Below, in pieces: positions 27,385-36,300 of a DNA stretch of 64,000 bases (positions are counted from its first letter, which is position 1; each line of letters opens with the position of its first letter). The notes under the pieces are model-generated. The model searched no databases. It was not told the DNA's origin and saw nothing but the letters and a program-made list of their open reading frames with translations. Source of the stretch: an uncultured Ruminococcus sp. (GTDB lineage Bacteria > Bacillota > Clostridia > Oscillospirales > Ruminococcaceae); assembly GCA_946413815.1 (NCBI GenBank), contig CAMKMD010000017.1:1-64000 (forward strand). Direction: 5' to 3'. The translations under genes and the position numbers were made by a program.

Positions 27385-28050
27385 ATGAAATACGATAATA
27401 TTACAAAGGGCAGGTTTATTTCCCGGCCTAACAGATTTATCGCTACAGCAGAGATAGACGGCAGGACTGAAACAGTCCATGTCAAGAATACGGGACGATG
27501 CAGGGAGCTGCTTATAGAAGGCTGCGATATCTGGCTGACAGCACCGGGCAGTCCGGGGAGAAAGACTGTATACGACCTTGTGACGGTCAGGAAATCAAAC
27601 GGACTTCTGATAAATATCGATTCACAGGCACCTAACAAGGTAATGCTTGAATGGCTGAATAAACAGGATTATGACCGTATTGTCACTGAGTACACCTATG
27701 GCAGTTCACGGATAGATTTCTATATCGAAAACGCAGGGGAAAGGATACTTATGGAGGTAAAGGGCTGCACTCTTGAAAGGGAGGGGACAGGCTATTTTCC
27801 CGATGCGCCCACAGAACGTGGAATAAAGCACATACATGAGCTTATAAAGGCAAGGGAGGAGGGCTTCAGGGCCGTGCTTGCCTTTGTTATACAGATGAAG
27901 GGTGTGACAGAAGTAAGACCGAATACAGATACTCATCCTGAGTTCGGAAAAGCATGGGATGAAGCACTTGCTGCGGGTGTGGAGATATGCTTTTATACCT
28001 GCAATGTACAGGAAGACGGTTTTGAGATAGAGGGAAAATTCTCTGTTTGA
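27385..28050 (+). CDS. sfsA: SfsA-family nuclease-like protein
   Basis: A 221-residue soluble protein matching SfsA over its whole length: an N-terminal OB-like part (VHVKNTGRCRELLIEGCDIWL, the conserved binding surface) and a C-terminal restriction-endonuclease-like part (RIDFYIENAGERILMEVKGCTLEREGTGYFPDAPTERGIKHIHEL). Acidic residues before the conserved Lys in MEVKGCTL form the expected PD-(D/E)xK-type site. SfsA was first linked to maltose metabolism in E. coli; nuclease activity is reported for some members. The gene stands alone, and a promoter for the next gene overlaps its last codons. Confidence 0.93.
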   Translation: MKYDNITKGRFISRPNRFIATAEIDGRTETVHVKNTGRCRELLIEGCDIWLTAPGSPGRKTVYDLVTVRKSNGLLINIDSQAPNKVMLEWLNKQDYDRIVTEYTYGSSRIDFYIENAGERILMEVKGCTLEREGTGYFPDAPTERGIKHIHELIKAREEGFRAVLAFVIQMKGVTEVRPNTDTHPEFGKAWDEALAAGVEICFYTCNVQEDGFEIEGKFSV

Positions 28051-28075
28051 CTTTTAAGTACTGTTGTGCTATAAT
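28047..28075 (+). promoter_or_regulatory. Promoter of the lipoprotein gene
   Basis: TTGACT (28047-28052) and TATAAT (28070-28075) are 17 nt apart and start inside the last codons of sfsA. Confidence 0.8.
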
Positions 28076-28125
28076 TCTGATGTGGCGGGAGCAGAAGCTT
28101 CTGCCGCAAAGGAGGATAAATAATT

Positions 28126-28713
28126 ATGAAAAAGAAAATGATACTGTTCGCATTATGCTTTATGTGCGCCGGCCTTGCTGCCTGCGGTACGGAGAACACG
28201 GATGCAGGTGCTCCGCAGAATGCCACTGCCGCTGCAACTGAGAGCACAGAGACAGCTACAGTCTCAGAGGAGACTGAGCCTGCTGTGACAGAAGAGACTG
28301 AGGCTGCGCCGACAGAGACAGCTACTGCCGAAGAGACTACAGAGACTCAGGCTGCTGAAACAGAGGCTGCACAGGCAGAAGAGACTGAGTCAGCAACAGA
28401 GGGGGAGAGTGAAAGCAGTACTGATGCCCTTACAGAAGAGCAGGCTATGGAGGCTGTAAAAAACTACCTTTTCAGCGTTAATCCCGATCTGAAAAAGATG
28501 GCAGAGTCTGATGAATACACTGTCTACTGGGATTCGGAAACAAATGATGCCGGCGAGATCGTTGTACTGTACAGATCCTATACCGGCGCACAGGTACGCT
28601 ATTATGTTGACCCCGTTTCCGGTGAGACCTATGTTACTGAGACAGTTCCCGGAATAATCGATGAGGAGCAGCGTACAGAGGAAACTCTTAATGTCAGGGA
28701 CTATCTGGCGTGA
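28126..28713 (+). CDS. Lipoprotein with Thr/Glu-rich linker and PepSY-like C-terminal domain
   Basis: A 195-residue lipoprotein. The signal peptide ends in the lipobox LAAC, giving lipidated Cys 20. Residues about 24-100 are a low-complexity Thr/Glu/Ala linker. Residues about 103-180 (TEEQAMEAVKNYLFSV, TVYWDSETNDAGEIVVLYRS, AQVRYYVDPVSGETYVTE) have the helix-plus-strands pattern of PepSY-like domains. RBS AAAGGAGG is ideal. The function is unknown; PepSY domains are often linked to peptidase inhibition or surface regulation. Confidence 0.8.
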   Translation: MKKKMILFALCFMCAGLAACGTENTDAGAPQNATAAATESTETATVSEETEPAVTEETEAAPTETATAEETTETQAAETEAAQAEETESATEGESESSTDALTEEQAMEAVKNYLFSVNPDLKKMAESDEYTVYWDSETNDAGEIVVLYRSYTGAQVRYYVDPVSGETYVTETVPGIIDEEQRTEETLNVRDYLA

Positions 28714-28787
28714 TAATAAAAAACACTGAAGGAGAGCTTTGTCGGAAGTGCACAACACACCTCCGGTTATTTCAGCAGAATTACTGA

Positions 28788-28816
28788 TTGAATACCATGG
28801 GGGGATATGGTAGAAT
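28788..28816 (+). promoter_or_regulatory. Promoter upstream of the small protein and RT region
   Basis: TTGAAT (28788-28793) and TAGAAT (28811-28816) are 17 nt apart. It is the nearest promoter upstream of the small protein, the structured RNA and the reverse transcriptase, so it may serve them all. Confidence 0.6.
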
Positions 28817-28856
28817 AAAAGTGTAAACTATGCTTCAGGATAAGGAGGAAACCGGT

Positions 28857-29369
28857 ATGGGACTTTTATCAAAGCTTCTTGGCGGCGATTCTGAACTTGG
28901 CGGCATCATCAGGGATGTTGCAAGAGCAATTAAACAGGAATCTGTCAATATGCCCGATGAAGAGCACGGCAGCAGTTCATACAGCGGTACTGAGATACCC
29001 GGCGGGAGCAAGCCGGCCGATCCTGCGCCCTTCGGCGTTTCGTGGGGGCCTGAGATGCCGGATGAGCCGAATCAGTTCAACTACAGCGGCACTTACAAGG
29101 AATACTTCAGCGAGGTCTTCAGCAGCGGCTTCCCTGACTACCGGATAGAATCAGAGGATAAGGGAAGAAATACCGTGTATACCTTCTGGAGCGGCAGCAG
29201 TAAGGCTCTTGTGGTGGAGCTTATGACTGAAAAGAGCTCGGCAGTAAAGCTGCGTGAAGAATGCCGGAAAAACGGTATACCCTATCTTCGCTACTACTAT
29301 GACCATGATGGCTGGTGGAATACCAGAGAGTACGTTACTGAGCGTACAGGAAAAGCCCTGAGGGGCTGA
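28857..29369 (+). CDS. Uncharacterised protein, possible nuclease-like C-terminal fold
   Basis: The start at 28857 is chosen because AAGGAGG lies 8 nt before it; an earlier in-frame ATG at 28830 has none. It has 170 residues and no signal peptide. The N-terminal third is helical and Gly/Ser/Pro-rich (about 30-65). The C-terminal part (YTFWSGSSKALVVELMTEKSSAVKLREECRKNGIPYLRYYYDHDGWWN) has a strand with Glu, a Lys and a helix, which recalls restriction-endonuclease-like folds, but this is only a pattern impression. It ends 8 bp before the structured RNA element that precedes the reverse transcriptase. Confidence 0.7.
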   Translation: MGLLSKLLGGDSELGGIIRDVARAIKQESVNMPDEEHGSSSYSGTEIPGGSKPADPAPFGVSWGPEMPDEPNQFNYSGTYKEYFSEVFSSGFPDYRIESEDKGRNTVYTFWSGSSKALVVELMTEKSSAVKLREECRKNGIPYLRYYYDHDGWWNTREYVTERTGKALRG

Positions 29370-29377
29370 TAAAACTG

Positions 29378-29517
29378 AAAAAAACAGAAAGAGAACGCTT
29401 TGCGCCTGCGGCGGATCAGGCACGGCTCAGAAATGGCTTCGCAGGCAGTGCAGCCGTGTACGGTCTGGTACTTCCAAGAATTTTCTTGGCTTTAACGATT
29501 TCTCTTTCTGTTTTTTT
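29378..29517 (+). ncRNA. Structured RNA element closed by an 18-bp perfect inverted repeat, upstream of a reverse transcriptase
   Basis: AAAAAAACAGAAAGAGAA (29378-29395) is perfectly complementary to 29500-29517. Between these arms lie CACGGCT/AGCCGTG (29421-29427 with 29452-29458), GCCTG/CAGGC (29404-29408 with 29417-29421) or alternatively GCCTGC/GCAGGC (29404-29409 with 29441-29446), and the hairpin CCAAGAA-TT-TTCTTGG (29474-29489). The right arm ends 16 nt before the RT start codon, with the RBS directly after it. This layout resembles the a1/a2-closed msr-msd RNA of retrons. An attenuator or terminator in the RT leader is the main alternative, since seven T residues end the right arm. 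Confidence 0.5.
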
Positions 29518-29533
29518 ATTTCGGAGGAAAAGG

Positions 29534-30751
29534 ATGTCTATTCTTGAAAAGCTCTCTCAGCCGGGCTGCTGGGAGAGTTTCTACAGATACAAGTGCTCCC
29601 TGACGGGAAACAAGTCTTTCTGCAAAGAGTTACGGAGCTTTATCGACAGCGGCGGATACCTGCCGGTGTGTGAGGTCATAGACCGTGGCGGCAGGTTCCC
29701 CCTCCCTGAAAGGGCGGAGATAAGCAAGCTGGATACGAAGAAAAAGCGGGTGGTATATACCTATCCGCCGGCTGAGAATATGGTGCTGAAGCTGCTCACA
29801 TATCTGCTGCTCAGGGAGTATGACCGGATTTTCAGCCCGGGGCTCTATTCCTTCCGGCCGAACAGAACGGCAAAGGATGCCATACGCAGATTGTCTGCGC
29901 AGCCGGATATCAGTCTGATGTATTCATACAAGGCAGATATCAGCAACTACTTCAATTCGGTTCCGGTGGAGAAGCTGCTGCCCATGCTGAAGAATATCAC
30001 TGCGGGAGACGGGAGACTTTATGACTTTCTCAGCGCTCTTCTCACCGAGCCCTCCGTGAAAGACAGGGGAATGGTGATAACAGAGCAGAAGGGGATCATG
30101 GCGGGGACTCCGGTGTCAGCCTTCTTTGCGAATATCTATCTTATGGAGCTTGACAGGTATTTCGCGGACAGGGGGATACCCTACGGAAGATACTCCGATG
30201 ATATCATACTCTTTGCGAAGTCGGAGGAGGAATGCAGGATATATGCAGAGGAGCTGAGGAGTTTCATAAGGGAGAAGGGACTGATACTGAATCCGGAAAA
30301 GGAAAGGTTCGGTTCTCCCGGCGATGGTTGGGTGTTCCTGGGCTTTTTCTACAGGGGAGGAGTTATCGATATCGCCCCTGCTTCCGTGCAGAAGATGAAG
30401 GATAAGATGCGCCGGAAGACAAGAGCCCTCCGCCGCTGGGCGCAGCGCAGTGAGCTGCCGGGGGAGAAGGCGGCACTTGCGTTCATAAGGATATTCAACC
30501 GCAAGCTCTTTGAATGCTCAGAGGACAGCGACCTTACCTGGAGCAGGTGGTTCTTTTCTGTCGTTAATACAGATGCCGGTCTCAGGATCATCGACAACTA
30601 TGCACAGGACTGCGTGAGGTTCCTTATCAGCGGGAAACGGACAAAAGCACGCTATAATGTAAGATACGGGGATATCCGCAGGCTTGGCCTCAGGAGCCTT
30701 GTTCATGAGTACTATTCAACGGGGGATGATTATGAAAAAAATGCTTTTTAG
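29534..30751 (+). CDS. Reverse transcriptase of group II-like or unassigned lineage
   Basis: The start at 29534 is chosen because GGAGGAAAAGG precedes it; the frame opens earlier without an RBS. The protein has 405 residues. RT blocks in order: YPPAENMVLKLLTYLLL and YSFRPNRTAKDAI (group II-like RT2), YKADISNYFNSV (catalytic Asp of RT3), GIMAGTPVSAFFANIYLMELD (RT4), the active site YSDD in RYSDDIILFA (RT5, Ser replacing the usual Ala), EKGLILNPEKERF (RT6) and WVFLGFFYRGGVIDIAPASV (RT7). A basic helical C-terminus follows, without a recognisable maturase HNH endonuclease. No intron boundaries were seen. The retron VTG motif is absent. It could be a stand-alone RT of the unknown-group type. Its 3' end overlaps the next gene by 20 bp. 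Confidence 0.88.
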   Translation: MSILEKLSQPGCWESFYRYKCSLTGNKSFCKELRSFIDSGGYLPVCEVIDRGGRFPLPERAEISKLDTKKKRVVYTYPPAENMVLKLLTYLLLREYDRIFSPGLYSFRPNRTAKDAIRRLSAQPDISLMYSYKADISNYFNSVPVEKLLPMLKNITAGDGRLYDFLSALLTEPSVKDRGMVITEQKGIMAGTPVSAFFANIYLMELDRYFADRGIPYGRYSDDIILFAKSEEECRIYAEELRSFIREKGLILNPEKERFGSPGDGWVFLGFFYRGGVIDIAPASVQKMKDKMRRKTRALRRWAQRSELPGEKAALAFIRIFNRKLFECSEDSDLTWSRWFFSVVNTDAGLRIIDNYAQDCVRFLISGKRTKARYNVRYGDIRRLGLRSLVHEYYSTGDDYEKNAF

Positions 30752-32873
30752 TATCCTGCTCGTGCTGGTCATTGCGGCAGGTATGATGCCGTACACTGCA
30801 TTTGCTGAGGACAGCAAAAGCTCACAGTCGGAGAGCTTCGGCACTTTTACTGACGGAGAACATGTCATAGGCGATATGACAGAAAAACACGGTATGTACG
30901 CTCATCCCCGCATAATCATGTCGGAGGAAAGGTTTGCAGAGCTGAAAACACATATGGGTGAAGAATCAGTAACAGGTATCCTTCTTGATAAGCTGCGCAG
31001 TGAAGCGGACAGGGTGCTTGAACAGCCGGTTTGTCAGTACGAGATACCTGACGGGATACGTCTTCTGGAGACCTCAAAGAGAATACAGCGCCGTGTTGCC
31101 GCCCTTGCTATGGCCTATAATATTTTCGGCGATGAAAACTACGCTCAGCGATGCTATGCGGAGCTTGAAGCGGCCTGTAATTTCAAGGACTGGAACCCCT
31201 ATCATTTCCTTGATACGGCAGAGATGTGCACAGGCTTTGCCCTTGGCTATGACTGGCTCTATGACTGGATGACAGCGGATCAGAGAGCCTTCATAAGAAA
31301 GAATCTGATCGAAAAGGGGCTAATGCAGGCAATGGAGGACTTCGAGGACAAGCCGAGGGAACGTACCTACAAGTGGTATCAGGATCACCCCGGAGACAAC
31401 TGGAAGCTTGTCTGCACCGGCAGTATGAGCATGGCGGCACTGGCTGTGGGAGATGAAGCAGATGCAGCAGACATTGCTTCCGAGATCATAACCTATGCCT
31501 ATAAGGAGGCATACTCCTTTGTGCGCCGCGCCTACAGCGAAAAGGACGGTACATACAGTGAGGGACTGGGCTACTGGGATTATGCCACATACTATCTCGG
31601 GCTGCATTCCTCAGCCCTGGCAGGCGCTGCGGGTACTGACTACGGTCTTGCTGATCATGAAGGACTTCGCAAGTCTGTTGACTTTATCCGCTATATGAGC
31701 TCGAACACCTCAAAGTCCTTCAGCTTCGGGGACGACGGAGACAGCCGTGATACAGGCTGGGCTGTACTCCTGTGGCTGGGCAGTTATCTCCAGTCATACG
31801 ATATTTCAGCGGTGCGTCTGGAGAAGATAAAGAATGACAGCTTCAACTATCTTGATCTTCTCTGGATAGATGAAGAAAAGGCAGCCGGTGCGGCAGATGA
31901 CAGCCCGACTGACTGGGGCGGTATCGGTGCCTCGAACGCAAGCTTCAGAAATAACTGGAACAAGAGCGGTATAGTGGCGGCGCTCCATGTGGGTGAGAAC
32001 AACTATAAGTATCACGGACACTACGATCTTGGTTCATTCTATATCGAGTCAGGCGGTGCAAGATTCTTTACCGATCTGGGAAATGAGAATTATGAACTCG
32101 AAAATCGTAGGAATTCCTACAGGATAAGGGCGGAAGGACATAACACCCTTGTTATAAACCCTTCCGGAGAGCCGGATCAGCAGGAGGGGGCGGAATGCCT
32201 TATCACAGGTTACTGCGAAGGGAATGAAGCCTTTGCAGTCACAGATCTTACTGCTGCATATAAGGAGAGCGGTGCGGAGAGCGTTGTCCGCGGTCTGAAA
32301 ATGATCAAGGAAAAGGAATGCGTAATCATACAGGACGAGATATCCCTTGACAGTCCGGGGGAGATCTACTGGTTTGCGCACACCAAGTGTAATTTAGCTG
32401 TGGCTGATGACGGCAGAAGTGCTGTAATTGAAGTCGGGGAAGAAAGAATGTGGGCAGGACTTCTCAGCGGGGACGGCAGATTCACTGTGATGAAGGCCGA
32501 GCCCCTGCCCGTATCCCCTGTGGTAAACGGTCAGACCGACAACAGCGGTTACAGAAAGCTTGCTGTTCATCTGACGGATACCCGGGATACAACGATAGCT
32601 GTGGCCTGCATCCCGCTGAAACAGGGAGAAACACAGCCCGCGTGGATACCGTCCGTGAAGGCATTATCCGGATGGGGACCGCAGGCGTCAGAAGGTGATA
32701 TAAACGGTGACGGTGCCTTCAATATCGCAGATGCGGTCGCTTTGCAGAAATGGCTGCTGGCGGTGCCCGGAACAGAACTGAAAAAACCGGAAAACGCTGA
32801 TCTTTGCAGGGACGGTGTGATTGACACGTTTGACTTTGTGTTTATGAGAAAAATGCTGGTAAGGGGACGCTGA
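30732..32873 (+). CDS. Secreted heparinase II/III-like polysaccharide lyase with C-terminal dockerin
   Basis: The start at 30732 is chosen for RBS GGGGG at 6 nt and a signal peptide (MKKMLFSILLVLVIAAGMMPYTAFA). It has 713 residues. Residues about 45-330 are an alpha/alpha toroid (PRIIMSEERFAELK, AMAYNIFGDENYAQRCYAE, DNWKLVCTGSMSMAALAVGD, YSEGLGYWDYATYYLG). About 400-630 is a beta-sandwich with GHYDLGSFYIESGGARFFTD and YRIRAEGHNTLVINP, typical of heparinase II/III-type lyases. The end is a dockerin (GDINGDGAFNIADAVALQKW, then CRDGVIDTFDFVFMRKML). It should act outside the cell, on a scaffold, on a uronic-acid-containing polysaccharide; the substrate cannot be assigned. It overlaps the RT gene by 20 bp, so translation may be coupled to it. 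Confidence 0.87.
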   Translation: MKKMLFSILLVLVIAAGMMPYTAFAEDSKSSQSESFGTFTDGEHVIGDMTEKHGMYAHPRIIMSEERFAELKTHMGEESVTGILLDKLRSEADRVLEQPVCQYEIPDGIRLLETSKRIQRRVAALAMAYNIFGDENYAQRCYAELEAACNFKDWNPYHFLDTAEMCTGFALGYDWLYDWMTADQRAFIRKNLIEKGLMQAMEDFEDKPRERTYKWYQDHPGDNWKLVCTGSMSMAALAVGDEADAADIASEIITYAYKEAYSFVRRAYSEKDGTYSEGLGYWDYATYYLGLHSSALAGAAGTDYGLADHEGLRKSVDFIRYMSSNTSKSFSFGDDGDSRDTGWAVLLWLGSYLQSYDISAVRLEKIKNDSFNYLDLLWIDEEKAAGAADDSPTDWGGIGASNASFRNNWNKSGIVAALHVGENNYKYHGHYDLGSFYIESGGARFFTDLGNENYELENRRNSYRIRAEGHNTLVINPSGEPDQQEGAECLITGYCEGNEAFAVTDLTAAYKESGAESVVRGLKMIKEKECVIIQDEISLDSPGEIYWFAHTKCNLAVADDGRSAVIEVGEERMWAGLLSGDGRFTVMKAEPLPVSPVVNGQTDNSGYRKLAVHLTDTRDTTIAVACIPLKQGETQPAWIPSVKALSGWGPQASEGDINGDGAFNIADAVALQKWLLAVPGTELKKPENADLCRDGVIDTFDFVFMRKMLVRGR

Positions 32874-33345
32874 TCCGGTGTTTAAGTAAGGAGGTGGCTT
32901 CCATACTGTTCTCCAAAAAATATGCCTCAAAGACATCCTATGAAAATTATCCGGACAGACCGGTACAGGAAAGAAACACAATTCCTGTGACAAAGGAAAA
33001 ATGAAGGATTACTGGCTCGTCACCTATGACGGATCAGAGCTGAAGGTGTAAAGAACTACAGATAATATCAGCCGCGTCAGCGACCCGGGCGGTGCATCCG
33101 CCGGGGAGACTGGGCGGCTGTTTCTGTTGCCGGAAATGAAATGCCTGGATTTCATTTGTTTGTTGTGATTATTCGTGGCCGGCAATACTGAACCGGCAGT
33201 TTTCACAATCGTGTCCGGAGAATCATAGGGGGATTTTGGATATATCCACGTTTTCTATAATTAAATATTTCATTTTAGTTGCAGATGATATATAATATAT
33301 TTATTGCGATAACTCTCGCAAATATCAGATTGGAGGATCATGAGA
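32874..33345. other. Intergenic region with two weak mini-ORFs
   Basis: A 36-codon frame (GTG 32894 to 33004) ends in a TGA that overlaps an ATG opening a 16-codon frame (33001-33051, MKDYWLVTYDGSELKV). The overlap looks like coupling, but the RBS spacing is poor and no homologue is recognised, so decayed gene remains are likely. 33080-33340 holds GC-rich short repeats and then an A/T-rich leader (ATATATAATAT near 33288-33298) that probably includes the promoter of the next gene. Confidence 0.4.
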
Positions 33346-36300
33346 ATGAAGAAAAACATCTCCCGTTTCATTGCTGCCTTTCTTGCTGCGGCAATGAGCA
33401 CAGGCTGTGTCACTGCAATGCCTGAGCTAAGTCCGGGCGGAGGCACTCAGGTGCTCACTGCAAGCGCCGAAGACCTCGTTGAGGGCGATTTTGCCTACGC
33501 TGAGAACAGCACCGGCGTTACCGTCACCAAGTACACCGGTACTGCTGAAAAGGTCACTATACCTTCAACACTTGGCGGTCTGCCTGTAACTGCGATAGGA
33601 AACAATGCTTTCTATTCCAATGGCACCATCAAGTCGGTGAAAATGCCGGAAACAATAACCACTATCGGCCAAGGTGCATTCAAACTGTGTTCAAACCTTT
33701 CGGACATCAAGCTGCATGAAGGAATAACTACGATAGGTTCAGAAGCATTCAACGATGTTGCTGTCACAGAGATCACTATCCCTTCGACCCTGACTTCATG
33801 CGATAATCAATTCTACAATTGTAAAGCGCTGAAAAAAGTAACCTTTGCAGACGGTATAACAACAATCCCCGAAGGCTGTTTAAAGCGCGCTTACGGTGTG
33901 GAAACTGTTGTTATCCCGAAGACGGTGACAGCGATCGGTGATAATGCATTTGACAGATGCGGAAACCTGAAGGACTTTACCTTCCACGAGGGTATCACAT
34001 CTATCGGATACTTCGCTTTCAACTGTGCAGGGCTGGAGGAGATTACGCTCCCCTCGACTCTGACTTACTGCAACAAGGCATTTGACGGCAATTCTCTGAA
34101 AAAGGTGACTTTTGCAGAGGGCATCGAGAAGATACCCAACGATACGATGTACAGTGCAAACAGTCTTGAAACAGTTGTCATTCCAGATACCGTAAAAGTC
34201 ATCGGAGAAGGTGCGTTCAATAACTGCAAAAGCCTTGCAAGCATTGATCTTCCCGAGGGAATTACGACCCTTGGCAATGTGGCATTTGCTCATACAGCCA
34301 TCAAAGAGATAACTATCCCCTCGACTGTTACAGACTGCAGGGCTTTCTATGAGTGCGCTTTAAAGAAAGTCATCTTTGCCGAGGGCATGAAGACTATCCC
34401 TTATCATTGTATGGATACAGCCTATAATCTTGAAGAGGTTGTATTACCGGATTCCGTAAAAAAGATAGACAGCGATGCTTTTACCGGCTGCAGATCTCTC
34501 AAGGAAATAAACCTGCCGGAGGGACTGGAAACAATAAGCCAGGAGGCTTTCTACAGATGCTCAAGTCTCAGGAGCATCACCTTCCCTGAAAGCCTGAAGA
34601 CCATAAGCGGATATGCATTCAGAGAGGCTGGTCTTACTGAGGTCACCATACCCGTAACTCTTACAAGTATCAATAAAGCATTTTCCAGCTGTTCTTCGCT
34701 GAGAAAGGTAGTTTTTGCAGACGGAACGGTGACCATACCTGACGGCGCTTTATCAGGTGCAGAGGGAGTAACTGAGGTCGTTCTGCCTGATTCGGTAAAG
34801 ACCATAAACAGCGAGGCTTTCTACAACACGCCCATGCTGAAGAGCATAACCCTGCCTGAGAATCTGGAGGTCATAGGCGGAAGAGCCTTTGAGAAGGGCG
34901 GACTCAGAAGCCTGGTCGTTCCCGACAGCGTTACCGAAATAAAGAATTTCGCTTTCCAGAGCTGTACACGTCTGAAAGCGGCTGTTATCGGCAAGGGAGT
35001 AACTGCTATAGGACAGAATGCCTTTAACGGTGACACATCACTTGAAAAGATAGTGCTTCCCGATCATGCGCTTAATCTTAATACGACTTTTGTGGGATGC
35101 AGCAAGCTGAACGAGATCATTTTCCCTGACGAGGCGCTTGCAGGGTCATCTTTGTATAACGTGTGCCATGACTGCTACTCCCTGAAGGATCCCAGATTCA
35201 CGAACCTCAATTATCCCGGAAGCAGTATTACGGCTGAAAAGACAAGCCTTACCAGCGGAAGCAGGGTAAAGTTCACTGTATCCTTTGATGCGGTGAAAGG
35301 ATTTGCAGATGAAGGCACCAACAGGATAATCTCCGTCAATACCCCTTACTGGCTGGAGGTAGATAAGGAATCTGTTGAGATATTATCCGGTACGCCGGCA
35401 GGAGACCCGGATTTCGGCGGCGGCTGGGCATCATACTTTGAAGTGCCCTTCTCCTCAGACACCGGAAGCATCAGCTTCTATGGCACTGTGACCGAGAACA
35501 GCAATTTTAATGTATCCGCTGATCTGAAAATGACATCCAAAGGCAACAACTCCAGAAAGGCACCAATCGGAATCGCAGGCTTTTCTGTAAGTGCGGTAGA
35601 GATCAATGTTCCGGGTACATCTGACTCCCTCAGCCCTGTTATCAGCGGTAAGGGACCGAAGAATGCGCCTGTAGATATCTACATGAACGGCAAGCTCGTT
35701 GCATCGCCTGTCACAGACAAGATAACAGGTCAGTATTCAGCTGAGATCGACCTGCCCAAGGATACGAAGGAAGGCACAGAATTCACATTCTATGCTCAGT
35801 ACGACGACGTTAAAACTGAAGAACATACTCTGATTTATTCAAAGTCGGAGCCTGTGATCAGGAATATCAAGCTCTGCGTATCACCCGCAGAGGGAGATGT
35901 TGATGTAACAAGCGCATTTACAGGACTTGATACTCCTGTTGTCCGCACCCGCAGAGACAAGGATATGCGTTTCACTCTTGATATCACCAATTCAGATAAG
36001 ATCGGCAAGGTCATCATGGTAGGAAAATACGGCGGAAATACAGCGACTATCCCTGCCGTGTATGACGAAGAAAGCGGACTCTGGATCGCTGAGGGCAACT
36101 ACACATCAGTGGTCGCTAACGAACTGTCTGATTTCAATGTCCTTATCGTCTCAAAGGAGGATGTTGAGAACGGTGTAGCTGTCAATTACAGCAATACATA
36201 CTATTCTCATCCGAGCGGTATCATTTTCTCATACGGCTATAACGGAATTGTATACGACAAGGATACAAGCAACCCCATAACAGGTGCAGAGCTGACACTT

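Noticed and set aside
29378-30751. Diversity-generating retroelement
   Set aside because: No template/variable repeat pair and no Avd-like gene was seen; the RT4 motif is AGTPVSAF rather than the LGNLTSQ type.
29534-30751. Group II intron
   Set aside because: No intron domain V hairpin or 5' GUGYG boundary was recognised around the RT, and no maturase or endonuclease tail is visible.
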